From assembly GCA_013203465.1 (NCBI GenBank), contig JABMNR010000138.1:1-56101 (forward strand): a stretch of 56,101 nt of DNA, in the 5' to 3' direction. This DNA is from Alphaproteobacteria bacterium (GTDB lineage: Bacteria; Pseudomonadota; Alphaproteobacteria; Thalassobaculales; Thalassobaculaceae). Under the pieces are notes generated by a model. It made no database searches. It had not been told where the DNA came from and was given only the letters and a program-made list of their open reading frames with translations. The position numbers were made by a program, and so were the translations under genes. Shown here piece by piece: positions 33,358-42,605 of this stretch (its first letter is position 1; each line of letters starts with the position of its first letter).

Positions 33358-34158
33358 CTACTCCCCCCTCCAGACCGGCGCGCGCTTTTCGATGAAGGCG
33401 TCGATGCCTTCCTTGGCGTCGCGCGCCAGCATGTTCTGCGTCATCACGGCACTGGCATAGGCGTAGGCATCGGCCACCGGCATCTCGACCTGGCGATAGA
33501 ACGCCTCCTTGCCGATGGCCAGGGTCAACGGCGATTTCGCGGTGATGGCCTCGGCGTAGTCCGCCACCTTGGCGTCCAAGGCGTCGGCCGGCACCACGGC
33601 GTTCACCAGCCCCGCCGCCTCGGCCTCCGCCGCCGTGAGTGGCGCGCCGGTGACCAGCATCTCCATCATCTTCTTGCGTCCGACATTGCGGCTGACCGCC
33701 ACCATCGGGGTCGAACAGAACAGGCCGATATGCACTCCCGGCGTGGCGAACACCGCCCCCTCGGCCGCGACCGCGAGGTCACAGCTCGCCACCAACTGAC
33801 AGCCGGCGGCGGTGGCGGTGGCGTGTACCTTGGCGATGACGATCTGCGGGATGCGGGTGATCGTCAGCATCAAGGCCGAGCACTGTTCGAACAACGCCTT
33901 GAAAAACGCCTCGTCCTCGCGGCTGCGGACCTCGCGCAGGTCATGTCCGGCGCAGAACACCGGACCCGCGCCCTGGATCACCACCACCCGCACCGTCTTG
34001 TCGGCGCCGATCGCCTCAAGCGCATCCTGTAACTCGGTCATCAGTTCGGTCGACAGGGCGTTGCGCTGCCGGGGCCGGTTCAGGGTGAGGGTGGCGACCC
34101 CACCGGCATCGTCGCGCAGCAGGATCGGGTCGTCTTTGTTTTCGGCCGCCAGAGCCAT
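33358..34158 (-). CDS. Enoyl-CoA hydratase/isomerase family protein
   Basis: 266 residues. Crotonase fold: GVATLTLNRPRQRNALS opening, oxyanion-hole strand GPVFCAGHDLREV, and second element ASCDLAVAAEGAVFATPGVHIG. It hydrates or isomerises an acyl-CoA; substrate not determined. Starts a run of - strand genes (hydratase, membrane protein, Cas2/SinR-like, sulfhydrylase fusion, ABM) with overlapping or near-touching ends. Its last codons supply the ribosome binding site for the AT-rich gene. Confidence 0.93.
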   Translation of the reverse strand: MALAAENKDDPILLRDDAGGVATLTLNRPRQRNALSTELMTELQDALEAIGADKTVRVVVIQGAGPVFCAGHDLREVRSREDEAFFKALFEQCSALMLTITRIPQIVIAKVHATATAAGCQLVASCDLAVAAEGAVFATPGVHIGLFCSTPMVAVSRNVGRKKMMEMLVTGAPLTAAEAEAAGLVNAVVPADALDAKVADYAEAITAKSPLTLAIGKEAFYRQVEMPVADAYAYASAVMTQNMLARDAKEGIDAFIEKRAPVWRGE

Positions 34159-34208
34159 GACACACTCTCCGGGCTACGGTCATTCCGTGTGAGTGTCAGT
34201 GTGGCGTG

Positions 34209-35147
34209 TCACCGCACTTGCAGCAAGGCCAGCACGCCTGTCACCGTGGCGAACGACAGCCCGGTCGAGATCAGGATGGCGGTCGCGGCCGGAGCGATAC
34301 CGGATTGATAGCGCTCGGCCATCAGGTAGACGTTCACGCCGACCGGCAGGGCGGCCAGGATCACCGCCACGTCGCGCCACAGGGGATCAACCGTGAACAC
34401 ATGGGTGGCCAGGAGCCAGACGAACAGCGGGTGCGCGACCAGCTTGAGCATGACGCCGGTCGACGCCGGGCCGATCGCCCCCATCACCCGGTAGCCGGCG
34501 ATCGAGGCACCCATGGCGAACACCGCGCAAGGCAGGGCGGCGCGGCCCAGGGTTTCGGTCAGGGTATCGGCGATCTTGGGCAATTCGAACCCCACGAGGT
34601 TGAACAGCACACCGCCGAGCAACGCCAGGATGATCGGGTTGCTTGTCAGGCTCTTGAGCACGTTCACCGGCAGATGCCGCATCTCGTTCCGGGCGCCGAG
34701 CCCGATCTCGGCTTGGACCGTCACCACCGATAGCAATTGCCAGGAATGGCAGGCGATGATCAGGAACAACGGCAGGGTGGCGGCCTCGCCGAAGGTCGTC
34801 AGCACCAAAGGCACGCCCAGCAGAACGGTGTTGGAGAACGCCGCCGTCATGCCGGCCAACGCCGGCTCCGCCCCGGTTTGACGAAACCCGAACCGGCCGA
34901 TCAGGCTTGCCAGGATCCAGACCAGATAACCGCCGCCGTAATACGAGATCAGATAACCCCACGCGATGACCTCCGGCAGCTCGGTGGTGGCCATGGTGCG
35001 GAACAGCAGCGCCGGAATCGCGAAATTGAACACGAACCGCGACAGCCCCTTGGTCGCTTCCGCCGAGAACCAGCCGAGTCGCACGGCGCCGTAGCCGAGG
35101 CCGACGATGCCGAACACCGGCACCACGATGTCGAGAAGGATTTCCAT
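34209..35147 (-). CDS. AEC family (auxin efflux carrier) transporter
   Basis: 312 residues with about ten hydrophobic segments, opening with ILLDIVVPVFGIVGLGYGAV and a second repeat beginning near KSLTSNPIILALLGGVLFNL. These duplicated five-helix permeases move malonate, malate or other organic anions. Substrate unknown. Divergent from the alpha/beta hydrolase with a 142-base gap. Confidence 0.9.
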   Translation of the reverse strand: MEILLDIVVPVFGIVGLGYGAVRLGWFSAEATKGLSRFVFNFAIPALLFRTMATTELPEVIAWGYLISYYGGGYLVWILASLIGRFGFRQTGAEPALAGMTAAFSNTVLLGVPLVLTTFGEAATLPLFLIIACHSWQLLSVVTVQAEIGLGARNEMRHLPVNVLKSLTSNPIILALLGGVLFNLVGFELPKIADTLTETLGRAALPCAVFAMGASIAGYRVMGAIGPASTGVMLKLVAHPLFVWLLATHVFTVDPLWRDVAVILAALPVGVNVYLMAERYQSGIAPAATAILISTGLSFATVTGVLALLQVR

Positions 35148-35289
35148 GACCAGCGCTTAGGCCGACGCATCAGCCGAAGCAATGGTGTATGACAGCAAGC
35201 CTTCTCATTGGTTAAAGACGCGCCGTACAGCCGATTGACGCGGTGCCGCCGTCGTCGTACCGACGTGTGATCAAACCCGGAGACGGCCC

Positions 35290-36096
35290 ATGCCACATCT
35301 CGATATCGCCGATGGCGAAAGCCTGTACTACGAATACGATGCCCCGGGCGCCACGGGGAAGACCGTCATTTTCGTCAACGCGCTGACCGGCAACTACGCC
35401 ATGTGGCAGGCGGAAATCGCCCCGGCCCTACGCGCCGCCGGCTACGGCACCCTGGTCTACAATTTTCGCTGTCAGGCGGAGAGCCGCACGGCGACGACCA
35501 ACCGGCCGACACCGAGCCAAATCGTCGACGACCTGCACCGGCTGTGCGCCGCGATCGCGCCGCCGCGGCCGATCCTGGTCGGCCTATCGATCGGCGGGCT
35601 GTTCGCCGCCCAGGCGCATGCCAAGGGAACCGAGGCCATCGGGCTGGTGCTGATCAACACCTTGCGCAAGCCGTCGGCCCGGCTCAACTGGATCAACACC
35701 GCCATGGTGCACGGGGTCGCGGCCGGTGGATTCCGGTTGATCATGGAGCTGTCGCTGCCGATGCTGGTGAACCCGGATCAACTCGACGCCATGCGGGCGC
35801 AGATCCAGACCGGTGAGCCGTTCGAGCCGTTGGACCCGAGCGATGGCGGGTTCCGCCTGATGCAGGAATCCACGGCCACCGATTGGGATTTTCCATGGCA
35901 GGGCATCGACGTGCCGGTGCTGTTGCCGACCGGTGCGCATGATCGGGTGTTTTATGTCGCGGACGATGTGGACGAGTTGGCGGCGCGCATCCCGAACGCC
36001 ACGCGGGTCGACTTTCCCGACGCCGGTCACCTGATTCCGATGGAACGGCCGACGGCGTTTACCGAGGCCCTGCGCGCGTTCGCCGACCCGCTCTGA
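35290..36096 (+). CDS. Alpha/beta hydrolase
   Basis: 268 residues. Nucleophile Ser in VGLSIGGLFAAQ, acid Asp in PTGAHDRVFYV, and His in FPDAGHLIPMERP, with NALTGNYAMW as the oxyanion region. It resembles small esterases/lactonases of the PcaD-like branch. Substrate unknown. Eight bases before the first HAD gene, so possibly cotranscribed. Confidence 0.9.
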   Translation: MPHLDIADGESLYYEYDAPGATGKTVIFVNALTGNYAMWQAEIAPALRAAGYGTLVYNFRCQAESRTATTNRPTPSQIVDDLHRLCAAIAPPRPILVGLSIGGLFAAQAHAKGTEAIGLVLINTLRKPSARLNWINTAMVHGVAAGGFRLIMELSLPMLVNPDQLDAMRAQIQTGEPFEPLDPSDGGFRLMQESTATDWDFPWQGIDVPVLLPTGAHDRVFYVADDVDELAARIPNATRVDFPDAGHLIPMERPTAFTEALRAFADPL

Positions 36097-36103
36097 GAGT
36101 CTT

Positions 36104-36781
36104 GTGACAACCGCCTTGAAAAACTGGTCGCCGGCCTTGGTGATCTTCGACTGCGACGGGGTGCTGGTCGACAGCGAGCCGATCGCCAACCGCATCATCG
36201 CCGAGGCCCTTACCAAGGTTGGGCTGGAGCTAACCGGCGAGCAGGCGCTGGGGTATTTTCTCGGTGGTAAGCTGTCGCGCATCAAGCTCAAGGTTGAGGC
36301 CGATCTGGGCATCGATCTGGGTGACGATTGGCTCGATGGCGTCTACCAGCGGGAGTTCACCGCGTTCCGCGCCGAACTCAAGCTGATCCCCGGCATCGAG
36401 GGCGTGCTGGATGATTTGGACCGGGCCGGTGTGCCGTATTGCGTCGGCTCCAACGGCCCGCTGTACAAGATGCGGGTGTCGCTCGGCGTGACCGGGCTGT
36501 ACGAGCGGCTGGAGAGCCGGATCTTCTCGGCCGACATGGTGCCGGAGCCGAAACCGGCGCCCGATTTGTTCCTGCACGCCGCCGCCGCCTTCGACATTCC
36601 GCCGGAGGATGTGGCGGTGGTCGAGGACAGCCCCACCGGGGTGCGTGCCGGGGTCGCGGCCGGCATGCGGGTGTTCGGCTATGGCCATGATTCGGGGGAG
36701 GCATCCCTGGCCGAGGTAGGGGCGACCGTGACCTTCTCCGACATGTCGGCGCTGCCGCGGTTGCTTGGGCTTGTCCAATGA
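36104..36781 (+). CDS. HAD family phosphatase (copy 1)
   Basis: 225 residues. Motif I VIFDCDGVLVDSE gives the nucleophile and acid Asp pair; motif II is YCVGSNGPLY; motif III Lys is in PEPKPAPD, and motif IV is VAVVEDSPTGVRAG. Its closest visible relative is the next gene. Beta-phosphoglucomutase/phosphoglycolate-phosphatase-like. GTG start. Its end overlaps the second copy's start by four bases. Confidence 0.92.
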   Translation: MTTALKNWSPALVIFDCDGVLVDSEPIANRIIAEALTKVGLELTGEQALGYFLGGKLSRIKLKVEADLGIDLGDDWLDGVYQREFTAFRAELKLIPGIEGVLDDLDRAGVPYCVGSNGPLYKMRVSLGVTGLYERLESRIFSADMVPEPKPAPDLFLHAAAAFDIPPEDVAVVEDSPTGVRAGVAAGMRVFGYGHDSGEASLAEVGATVTFSDMSALPRLLGLVQ

Positions 36782-37449
36782 GCCGGCCCGGGATGATCCG
36801 GCCCGAGGCGGTGATCTTCGATTGCGATGGCGTGCTGATCGACAGCGAGCGGGTCGCCAACCGCATCCTGGCCGAGGATTTGCGCGCGGTCGGGTTGAGC
36901 TTGACCGGCGAGGAAGCGCATCGCCGGTTCACCGGAACCTCGCTGAGTCAGATCGAACGGGTGATGCTCGCCGAGACCGGCCGCGCCATGCCCGACGGTT
37001 GGATCGATCGCCACCATCAAGCGCTCTACCACGCCTTCGAAACCGAGCTGGTGGCGATCCCCGGCGTGGTCGCGGTGTTGGACACATTGGACACCATTGG
37101 CATGCCTTGGGGCGTGGCCAGCCAGAGCGCGCCGGAGTATCTGGAACACACGCTGAGCCGGGTCGGGATCTGGCACCGGGCGCTGGGGCGGGTCGCCTCG
37201 GCCAAGCAGGTGTCCAACCCGAAGCCGGCGCCGGACGTCTATCTGTTGGCCTGTGCGCGGGTCGGCTGCGATCCGGCGCGCAGCGTGGTGATCGAGGACA
37301 GCCCCACCGGTGTCCAAGCCGGGGTGGCGGCGGGCGCACACGTCATCGGGTACGCCGCCGACCGCCCGGCCGAGGATCTGCTGGCGGCGGGGGCGGCCGC
37401 GACATTTACCGATATGACGGCGCTGCCGGCGCTGCTGGGGTTGAGCTGA
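36778..37449 (+). CDS. HAD family phosphatase (copy 2)
   Basis: 223 residues. Motif I VIFDCDGVLIDSE, motif II WGVASQSAPEY, motif III VSNPKPAPD, motif IV SVVIEDSPTGVQAG. The two adjacent HAD genes align throughout and share the order of motifs, so this is a tandem duplication that has diverged. Coupled to copy 1 by ATGAG. Small sugar phosphate or phosphoglycolate substrates are typical. Confidence 0.92.
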   Translation: MSRPGMIRPEAVIFDCDGVLIDSERVANRILAEDLRAVGLSLTGEEAHRRFTGTSLSQIERVMLAETGRAMPDGWIDRHHQALYHAFETELVAIPGVVAVLDTLDTIGMPWGVASQSAPEYLEHTLSRVGIWHRALGRVASAKQVSNPKPAPDVYLLACARVGCDPARSVVIEDSPTGVQAGVAAGAHVIGYAADRPAEDLLAAGAAATFTDMTALPALLGLS

Positions 37450-37482
37450 GCGGCAAGGCTCCAAGGCCGGATTATCGCCCGC

Positions 37483-38355
37483 CTATCCCCGAGCCAGCGG
37501 CCGGGTCAGACAGGTCGGACCGCCGCAGCCGGGAGCGGAGATGTGGCGGCCCTGATAGAGGTGAACCTCGCAGCCGGCGGCGTCCAGCCGACGGCGGGTT
37601 TTGGGATTGCCATCGAGGGCGACGCAGACCCCGGGTCGCACCGCCAACACGTTGCAACCCATGCTGTCGTACTCCTCGTCCGGCACTTCAATCAGCCGCA
37701 GGCCGGCGTCGAGCAGCCGGTTGCGGAACGGCACCGGCATCATCCGGGAATAGACCAGCGCGATATCCGGGGCGATCGGGCTGATGAACGACATGATGTG
37801 CAGCACGTCGTCCGGTCCGTTCCAGTGCGGCAGCGGCACGGTGATGACCTCGCGCACATCCGCGCCCACCAGGGCGGTAAACTGGCGTATGCCCTCGGCG
37901 TTGGTGCGGTAGCCGTCGGCGATCGCCACCGTGCCGTCGTCGAGCCAGACCACGTCGCCGCCCTCGACCCTGCCCGTGCCCTTGATGGCGCCGAGGATCG
38001 GTACGCCCGCCGCTTTCAAGGCACCTCGAAGAGCCGCCGGTTCCGACGATCGCGCGGCCTTGCCCATGTTGCACAGCACCGCGCCGCGCGGGGTAACCAC
38101 CACCGGGTCGTGGACGTAGATCGAGTCCGGCCCCACCGACCGGTCGGCCGGTGCCGTGTCGACCGAACAGCCCAACCGCTGCAGCAACTCGATGAAGGCG
38201 TCGGATTCCCGGCACGCCTCCGCGAAGTTCGGCCGCGCGAGGTAGTTCAAGGTCCGCCAACTGGCGTCCAGCGTCGGCTGGTCGACGAAGGCGTCGCGGG
38301 CATGCTTGACCATCACGCGGCTGAGCGCGGCGGTCTCCGAGGCGGTGCCGGCCAT
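37483..38355 (-). CDS. Amidinotransferase-family hydrolase (DDAH-like)
   Basis: 290 residues. The pentein fold is visible: GRVEGGDVVWLDDGTVAI contains the conserved Glu-Gly-Gly-Asp, PDDVLHIMSF carries the His, and the catalytic Cys282 is in GGPTCLTRPL near the C-terminus. It probably hydrolyses a guanidino compound such as dimethylarginine or arginine. It follows the old-yellow-enzyme gene by ten bases and is likely in one operon. Confidence 0.88.
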   Translation of the reverse strand: MAGTASETAALSRVMVKHARDAFVDQPTLDASWRTLNYLARPNFAEACRESDAFIELLQRLGCSVDTAPADRSVGPDSIYVHDPVVVTPRGAVLCNMGKAARSSEPAALRGALKAAGVPILGAIKGTGRVEGGDVVWLDDGTVAIADGYRTNAEGIRQFTALVGADVREVITVPLPHWNGPDDVLHIMSFISPIAPDIALVYSRMMPVPFRNRLLDAGLRLIEVPDEEYDSMGCNVLAVRPGVCVALDGNPKTRRRLDAAGCEVHLYQGRHISAPGCGGPTCLTRPLARG

Positions 38356-38365
38356 GGCCCCCGCT

Positions 38366-39472
38366 CTACCGCGCCGCCGCGTACACGTCCGGCGCCGCGC
38401 GCCAGACGTCGGGGCGGCAACGGACGTATTGGTCCGGGTACTCGGTCTCGACCCCCAGCGCCCGGGCGGCGTGCCAGGCCCAGCGCGGATCGTCCATGAT
38501 GCCGCGGGCGATCGCCACCATGTCGATCTTGCCCGAGGCGACGATATCCTCGGCCTGTTGCGGCTCGGTGATCATGCCGACGGCCATCACCGGGATGCCG
38601 GCGTCGCGCCGAATCTGCTCGGCCAACGGCACCTGATAGCCGGGGCCGAGCGTAATCTTTTGGTTCGGGTCCATGCCGCCCGAGGTCACGTCGATGAAGT
38701 CGCAGCTCTTGTCCTTTAGCGCCTTGGCGACCTCGACGACCTCCTCGACCGTCAACCCGCCCTCGACCCAATCGGTGGCGGACAGCCGCACCCCCATCGG
38801 CTTGGCTTCCGGCCAGACCGCGCGGCAGGCCTCGAACACCTCTAGCGGGAAGCGCATCCGCCCCTCGATCGAGCCGCCGTACCCGTCGTTGCGGACGTTG
38901 GCGAGCGGCGAGAGAAACTCATGCATCAGGTAGCCGTGGCCGGCGTGGAATTCGACCACGTCGAAGCCGATCCGATTCGAGCGTTCGGTCGCCTCGACGA
39001 ACTGCGCCTTGACCAGGGCGAGGCCGTCATCGTCCAGCATTCGCGGTGCCGGCCAGTCGCCATAGCCGACATCGGACGGGCCAACCGTCCGCCACGGGTT
39101 TTCATCGGGTGCCAGCGGGCCGCCGCCGTTCAGCGGGGTGCGGTTCGACGCCTTGCGGCCGGCGTGGGCGAGCTGGATGCCCATCTTGGCGATGCCGTGG
39201 GCGTTGCAGAAGTCGATCGCCCGCTTCAGCGTCGCCTCGTTCTTGTCGGAATACAGGCCAAGGCAGCCATGGGTGATTCGCCCCTCGGGCGACACATGGG
39301 TCGCTTCGGTGAACACCAACCCGCCGGCGCCCATGGCGAACTGTCCAAGATGCATCAGGTGCCAATCGTTGGCGTTTCCGTCCTCGGAAATGTATTGGCA
39401 CATCGGCGAGACGACGATGCGGTTGGGGATCGTCACATCGCGCAGGGTGATCGGGGTAAACAACTGGCTCAT
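38366..39472 (-). CDS. NADH:flavin oxidoreductase (old yellow enzyme, YqjM-like)
   Basis: 368 residues. TIM barrel with VVSPMCQYISEDG (active Cys region, YqjM type), IQLAHAGRKAS, EFHAGHGYLMHEFLSP (catalytic His pair) and DPRWAWHAA at the end. It should reduce activated alkenes using FMN. ATG at 39472 fits the family's QLFTPITLRDVTIPNRI start. Divergent from the thioesterase gene with a 71-base gap. Confidence 0.94.
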   Translation of the reverse strand: MSQLFTPITLRDVTIPNRIVVSPMCQYISEDGNANDWHLMHLGQFAMGAGGLVFTEATHVSPEGRITHGCLGLYSDKNEATLKRAIDFCNAHGIAKMGIQLAHAGRKASNRTPLNGGGPLAPDENPWRTVGPSDVGYGDWPAPRMLDDDGLALVKAQFVEATERSNRIGFDVVEFHAGHGYLMHEFLSPLANVRNDGYGGSIEGRMRFPLEVFEACRAVWPEAKPMGVRLSATDWVEGGLTVEEVVEVAKALKDKSCDFIDVTSGGMDPNQKITLGPGYQVPLAEQIRRDAGIPVMAVGMITEPQQAEDIVASGKIDMVAIARGIMDDPRWAWHAARALGVETEYPDQYVRCRPDVWRAAPDVYAAAR

Positions 39473-39543
39473 CGGGTGGCACTCTCCGGTCGGCGAATTT
39501 GGTGGCGGGACGGTAGCGGTCCGACCACGGGAGGGAAAGTGCC

Positions 39544-39972
39544 ATGACGGCAAGGGTGTCGGTCGAGGAAATGAATCGGGTGATGATCGAGGAGCTGACC
39601 CTGATGGGCGACCTCGGCGCCCGGTTCGAAAGTGTCGGGAACGGCCGGGCCGTGGCGCGGCTGCCCTATGCCGAGACCCTGCTGCGGCCCGGCGGCACCA
39701 TCAGCGGCCCGGCGATGATGGGGCTGGCCGACGCGGCGCTGTACGGTGCGGTGCTGTCGCGCATCGGCCTGGTCAAGCTGGCGGTGACCACCAGCCTGAC
39801 CACCAATTTCCTGCGCCGGCCGCGCCCGGCCGACGTGATCGCCGTGGCGACGTTGATCAAATGCGGCAAGCGGCTGGCCTATGGCGAGGTGACGATCACC
39901 ACCTCGGCCGAGCCCGACGACCCGGTGGCGCACGTCACCGGCACCTACTCGATTCCGCCGAGCGGTCGGTGA
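39544..39972 (+). CDS. PaaI-like hotdog thioesterase
   Basis: 142 residues. The hotdog core is RLPYAETLLRPGGTISGPAM, the SLTTNFLRRPRPADVIAVA strand and the GTYSIP end. It likely hydrolyses an acyl-CoA. GGGAGG precedes the ATG. Its TGA overlaps the epimerase ATG as TGATG. Confidence 0.88.
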   Translation: MTARVSVEEMNRVMIEELTLMGDLGARFESVGNGRAVARLPYAETLLRPGGTISGPAMMGLADAALYGAVLSRIGLVKLAVTTSLTTNFLRRPRPADVIAVATLIKCGKRLAYGEVTITTSAEPDDPVAHVTGTYSIPPSGR

Positions 39973-40862
39973 TGGGCGGTCCGATCACCCTGGTCGCCGG
40001 CGCCTGCGAGGCGGTGGTCGAGCCGGGCTATGGCGGGCGGATCACCGCGTTCCGCCACGGCGGGGTGGATCTGTTCGTGCCGATCGCCGATGGCTCGCGC
40101 GACCTTGGGGTGTCGCTGTCCGGCGGCTGTTTTCCCCTGGTGCCGTGGTCGAACCGCCTGCGCGACGGAGCGCTGTCGGCCGGCGATCGAACGATCCGGC
40201 TGCCGGCGACCGAGGACGGCAGACCGCATGCGATTCACGGCCATGGGTGGCGGCGGTGTTGGACAGTTCTGGACAGAGGTGAGGGGTATCTCGCCATGGC
40301 TTTCGCCCACCCCGCCGGGGAGGAGGGGTGGCCCTGGACCTACGCCGCTGAGCAAAGGGTTACTCTGTCGCCGGATGGCCTTGCGATCGCGCTGTCGGTC
40401 ACCAACCGTGGCGACACACCCATGCCGGTGGGACTGGGCCTGCATCCGTATCTGCCGCGCGCCGCCGACACCTGGATCACCTTCGAGGCCGCCACCGCCT
40501 GGCCGCCGGTCGAGGCCGCGATATTCCCCACCGGCGCCGCGCCGCTCCCGGCCGGCCTCGACGCCCGTGACGGCATCCCGCTGCCTTTGGGGCTGGATCA
40601 AGGCTTCGGCGGCTGGGGCGGGGTGGCACGGGTCGACTGGCCGGACCGGGGGCGGGCCCTGACCGTCACGGCCGACCCGGCGTTGCGCCATCTGATTGTC
40701 TACACGCCGCCGGACCGGCCGTTTTTCTGTGTCGAGCCGGTCAGCCACGCGATCGACGCCGCCAACCTGGCGGCGCGCGGCGTTTCCGGCACCGGCCACC
40801 GGACGCTGGCGGCGGGAGAAACCCTGGCGGTCACGGCGCGGTACAAGGTAGAGGTATTATAA
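39972..40862 (+). CDS. Aldose 1-epimerase family protein
   Basis: 296 residues. Galactose mutarotase-like fold: GGRITAFRHGGVDLF, GGCFPLVPWSNRLRDG, IHGHGWRRCW with the catalytic His, GLGLHPYLPRA, and GFGGWGGVARVDWP. It interconverts sugar anomers, or acts on a related sugar. A larger frame reading through the thioesterase gene is a shadow. Cotranslated with the thioesterase by overlap. Confidence 0.9.
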   Translation: MGGPITLVAGACEAVVEPGYGGRITAFRHGGVDLFVPIADGSRDLGVSLSGGCFPLVPWSNRLRDGALSAGDRTIRLPATEDGRPHAIHGHGWRRCWTVLDRGEGYLAMAFAHPAGEEGWPWTYAAEQRVTLSPDGLAIALSVTNRGDTPMPVGLGLHPYLPRAADTWITFEAATAWPPVEAAIFPTGAAPLPAGLDARDGIPLPLGLDQGFGGWGGVARVDWPDRGRALTVTADPALRHLIVYTPPDRPFFCVEPVSHAIDAANLAARGVSGTGHRTLAAGETLAVTARYKVEVL

Positions 40863-41005
40863 TACCGCACTCATAACATCCATGATTTCATACCGCTTTT
40901 CCGCTTGACCCGGCGCCGAAGTGACGGCATACCCCGCCGCGTCGCCGGTGCCCAGGTGCCGGCCGTCCTATTCGTAGACCCTGTAGAGATCGGAAAGGGA
41001 CCGTC

Positions 41006-41464
41006 ATGCGGACCTACTCGGCCAAGCCGAGCGATATCGAGAAGAAGTGGTTGATCGTCGACGCCGAGGGATTGGTGTTGGGTCGGCTCGCCTCGATCAT
41101 CGCCATGCGGCTGCGCGGCAAGCACAAGCCGACCTTCACCCCGCACATGGATTGCGGTGACAACGTCATCGTGATCAACGCCGAGAAGGTGAAGCTGACC
41201 GGCAACAAGCTGACCCAGAAGCAGTATTACTGGCACACCGGCTATCCCGGCGGCATCAAGTCGCGCCGGGCCGACCATGTGCTGGCCGGCGCGCATCCCG
41301 AGCGCGTGCTCACCAAGGCGGTGCAGCGGATGATCGCCCGCGGCCCGCTCGGCCGGCAGCTGATGTCCAACCTGCGGGTCTATGCCGGCGCGGAGCATCC
41401 GCACGTGTCGCAGCAGCCCGAGGTGCTGGACGTCAAGGCCATGAACCCGAAGAACGCGAGGTAA
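41006..41464 (+). CDS. rplM: 50S ribosomal protein L13
   Basis: 152 residues of uL13: [52 protein letters not shown] and [20 protein letters not shown] are all canonical. It is an early-assembly 50S protein. Four bases before rpsI. The 143-base gap before it should contain the promoter. Confidence 0.99.
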   Translation: MRTYSAKPSDIEKKWLIVDAEGLVLGRLASIIAMRLRGKHKPTFTPHMDCGDNVIVINAEKVKLTGNKLTQKQYYWHTGYPGGIKSRRADHVLAGAHPERVLTKAVQRMIARGPLGRQLMSNLRVYAGAEHPHVSQQPEVLDVKAMNPKNAR

Positions 41465-41468
41465 CCCG

Positions 41469-41990
41469 ATGGCGATGGAAACAGAAACCGGCGCCGCCCC
41501 AGCGACCGGGGCCGAGGCCGCGGCACCGCAGGGTCTGGAAAAGCTCGCCGCGCTGCAGACCGAGGTGGTCGAGCAAGCCCCGGCCGAGCCGAAGATCGAC
41601 GCCCAGGGCCGCTCCTACGCCACCGGCAAGCGCAAGAACGCGATCGCCCGGGTCTGGCTCAAGCGCGGCCAGGGCCTGATCACCGTCAACGGCAAGCCCC
41701 GGAACGAGTACTTCGCCCGTCCGGTGCTGCAGATGATCATCGACCAGCCGATCCTGGCGGCCGACCGCGACGCGCAGTTCGACGTGATCTGCACCGTCAA
41801 GGGCGGCGGGCTGTCGGGGCAGGCCGGCGCGGTGCGCCACGGCATCTCGAAGGCGCTGCTGCTGTTCGAGCCGGATTTGCGTCCGGTGTTGAAGAAGGGT
41901 GGCTTCCTGACCCGCGACAGCCGCGTGGTCGAGCGCAAGAAGTACGGCAAGGCCAAGGCCCGCCGCAGCTTCCAGTTCTCCAAGCGCTAA
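41469..41990 (+). CDS. rpsI: 30S ribosomal protein S9
   Basis: 173 residues. The S9 core starts at about residue 43 ([19 protein letters not shown]) and ends in [14 protein letters not shown], the tail that reaches the P site. The first 42 residues are an Ala/Glu-rich extension typical of alphaproteobacterial S9. Followed by a good terminator. Confidence 0.99.
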   Translation: MAMETETGAAPATGAEAAAPQGLEKLAALQTEVVEQAPAEPKIDAQGRSYATGKRKNAIARVWLKRGQGLITVNGKPRNEYFARPVLQMIIDQPILAADRDAQFDVICTVKGGGLSGQAGAVRHGISKALLLFEPDLRPVLKKGGFLTRDSRVVERKKYGKAKARRSFQFSKR

Positions 41991-42015
41991 CCGCGCGACA
42001 CCTTCGTCGGTTACG

Positions 42016-42043
42016 AAAGGGCTGCCTCCGGGCGGCCCTTTTT
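42016..42043 (+). terminator. rplM-rpsI intrinsic terminator
   Basis: AAAGGGC and GCCCTTT arms with an inner GCC/GGC stem and a T-run on the + strand, 26 bases after the rpsI stop. Confidence 0.88.
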
Positions 42044-42149
42044 CGTTGGGGTGTATTTAATTTTCAACGTGTGGAACTCTGTATAGAATATAAGTGAGTG
42101 AATTATAGAGAACTCGTCGAGTGGATTAAATTTCTGATAGGATTTCAAT

Positions 42150-42578
42150 ATGGAAGACCATCAGATTCAATTTTATATGGAAGAATATCGCTCTTTAAGA
42201 TCGGAAATTGAATATAGAATGAAAGCTGCTGAAAGAATAGAGTATGCTTCAGGTGTTGCTATTTTTATGATTTATGCTTGGTTTTCTCAACGCGAAATAC
42301 CTTACATTTTTTGGTGGATACCAGTTGCAGTTCCTTTACTCGGAATAGTTAGGCAAATCGGACTTCTCATTCGAACCATGCAAATAGCTGACTATGTTCG
42401 TCAAATTGAAGCAAAAATATGCACCGAGAGTCCGAGTGGATGGGAGCATTTTTTGAGAGAGAAACGTCTGTCTCCAACAGGTTACCCAGTCAGTGTGTCT
42501 GGTTATGCAATATGGGGATTTCTGTTGGTTGGCACGACGGCAATAGCCCTAAACGGAGGGCTTTCATTGCCGTTGTAA
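42150..42578 (+). CDS. AT-rich orphan membrane protein
   Basis: 142 residues from DNA far richer in AT than its neighbours. An amphipathic N-terminal helix (MEEYRSLRSEIEYRMKAAER) is followed by hydrophobic segments at about 31-46 (VAIFMIYAWFS), 52-72 (IFWWIPVAVPLLGIVRQIGL) and 118-135. AGGA lies seven bases before the ATG. No family recognised. It stands alone between the rpsI terminator and the cupin gene, which suggests insertion at a safe site. Low-GC small membrane proteins are common among defence or mobile genes, but no partner is adjacent here. Confidence 0.65.
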   Translation: MEDHQIQFYMEEYRSLRSEIEYRMKAAERIEYASGVAIFMIYAWFSQREIPYIFWWIPVAVPLLGIVRQIGLLIRTMQIADYVRQIEAKICTESPSGWEHFLREKRLSPTGYPVSVSGYAIWGFLLVGTTAIALNGGLSLPL

Positions 42579-42605
42579 CCCGCACAGCTAAAGTGCCACC
42601 CCCCC

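Noticed and set aside
39138-39971. N-terminal extension of the aldose epimerase frame
   Set aside because: It runs antisense to the OYE gene and through the thioesterase gene; the epimerase start at 39972 overlaps the thioesterase stop in TGATG.
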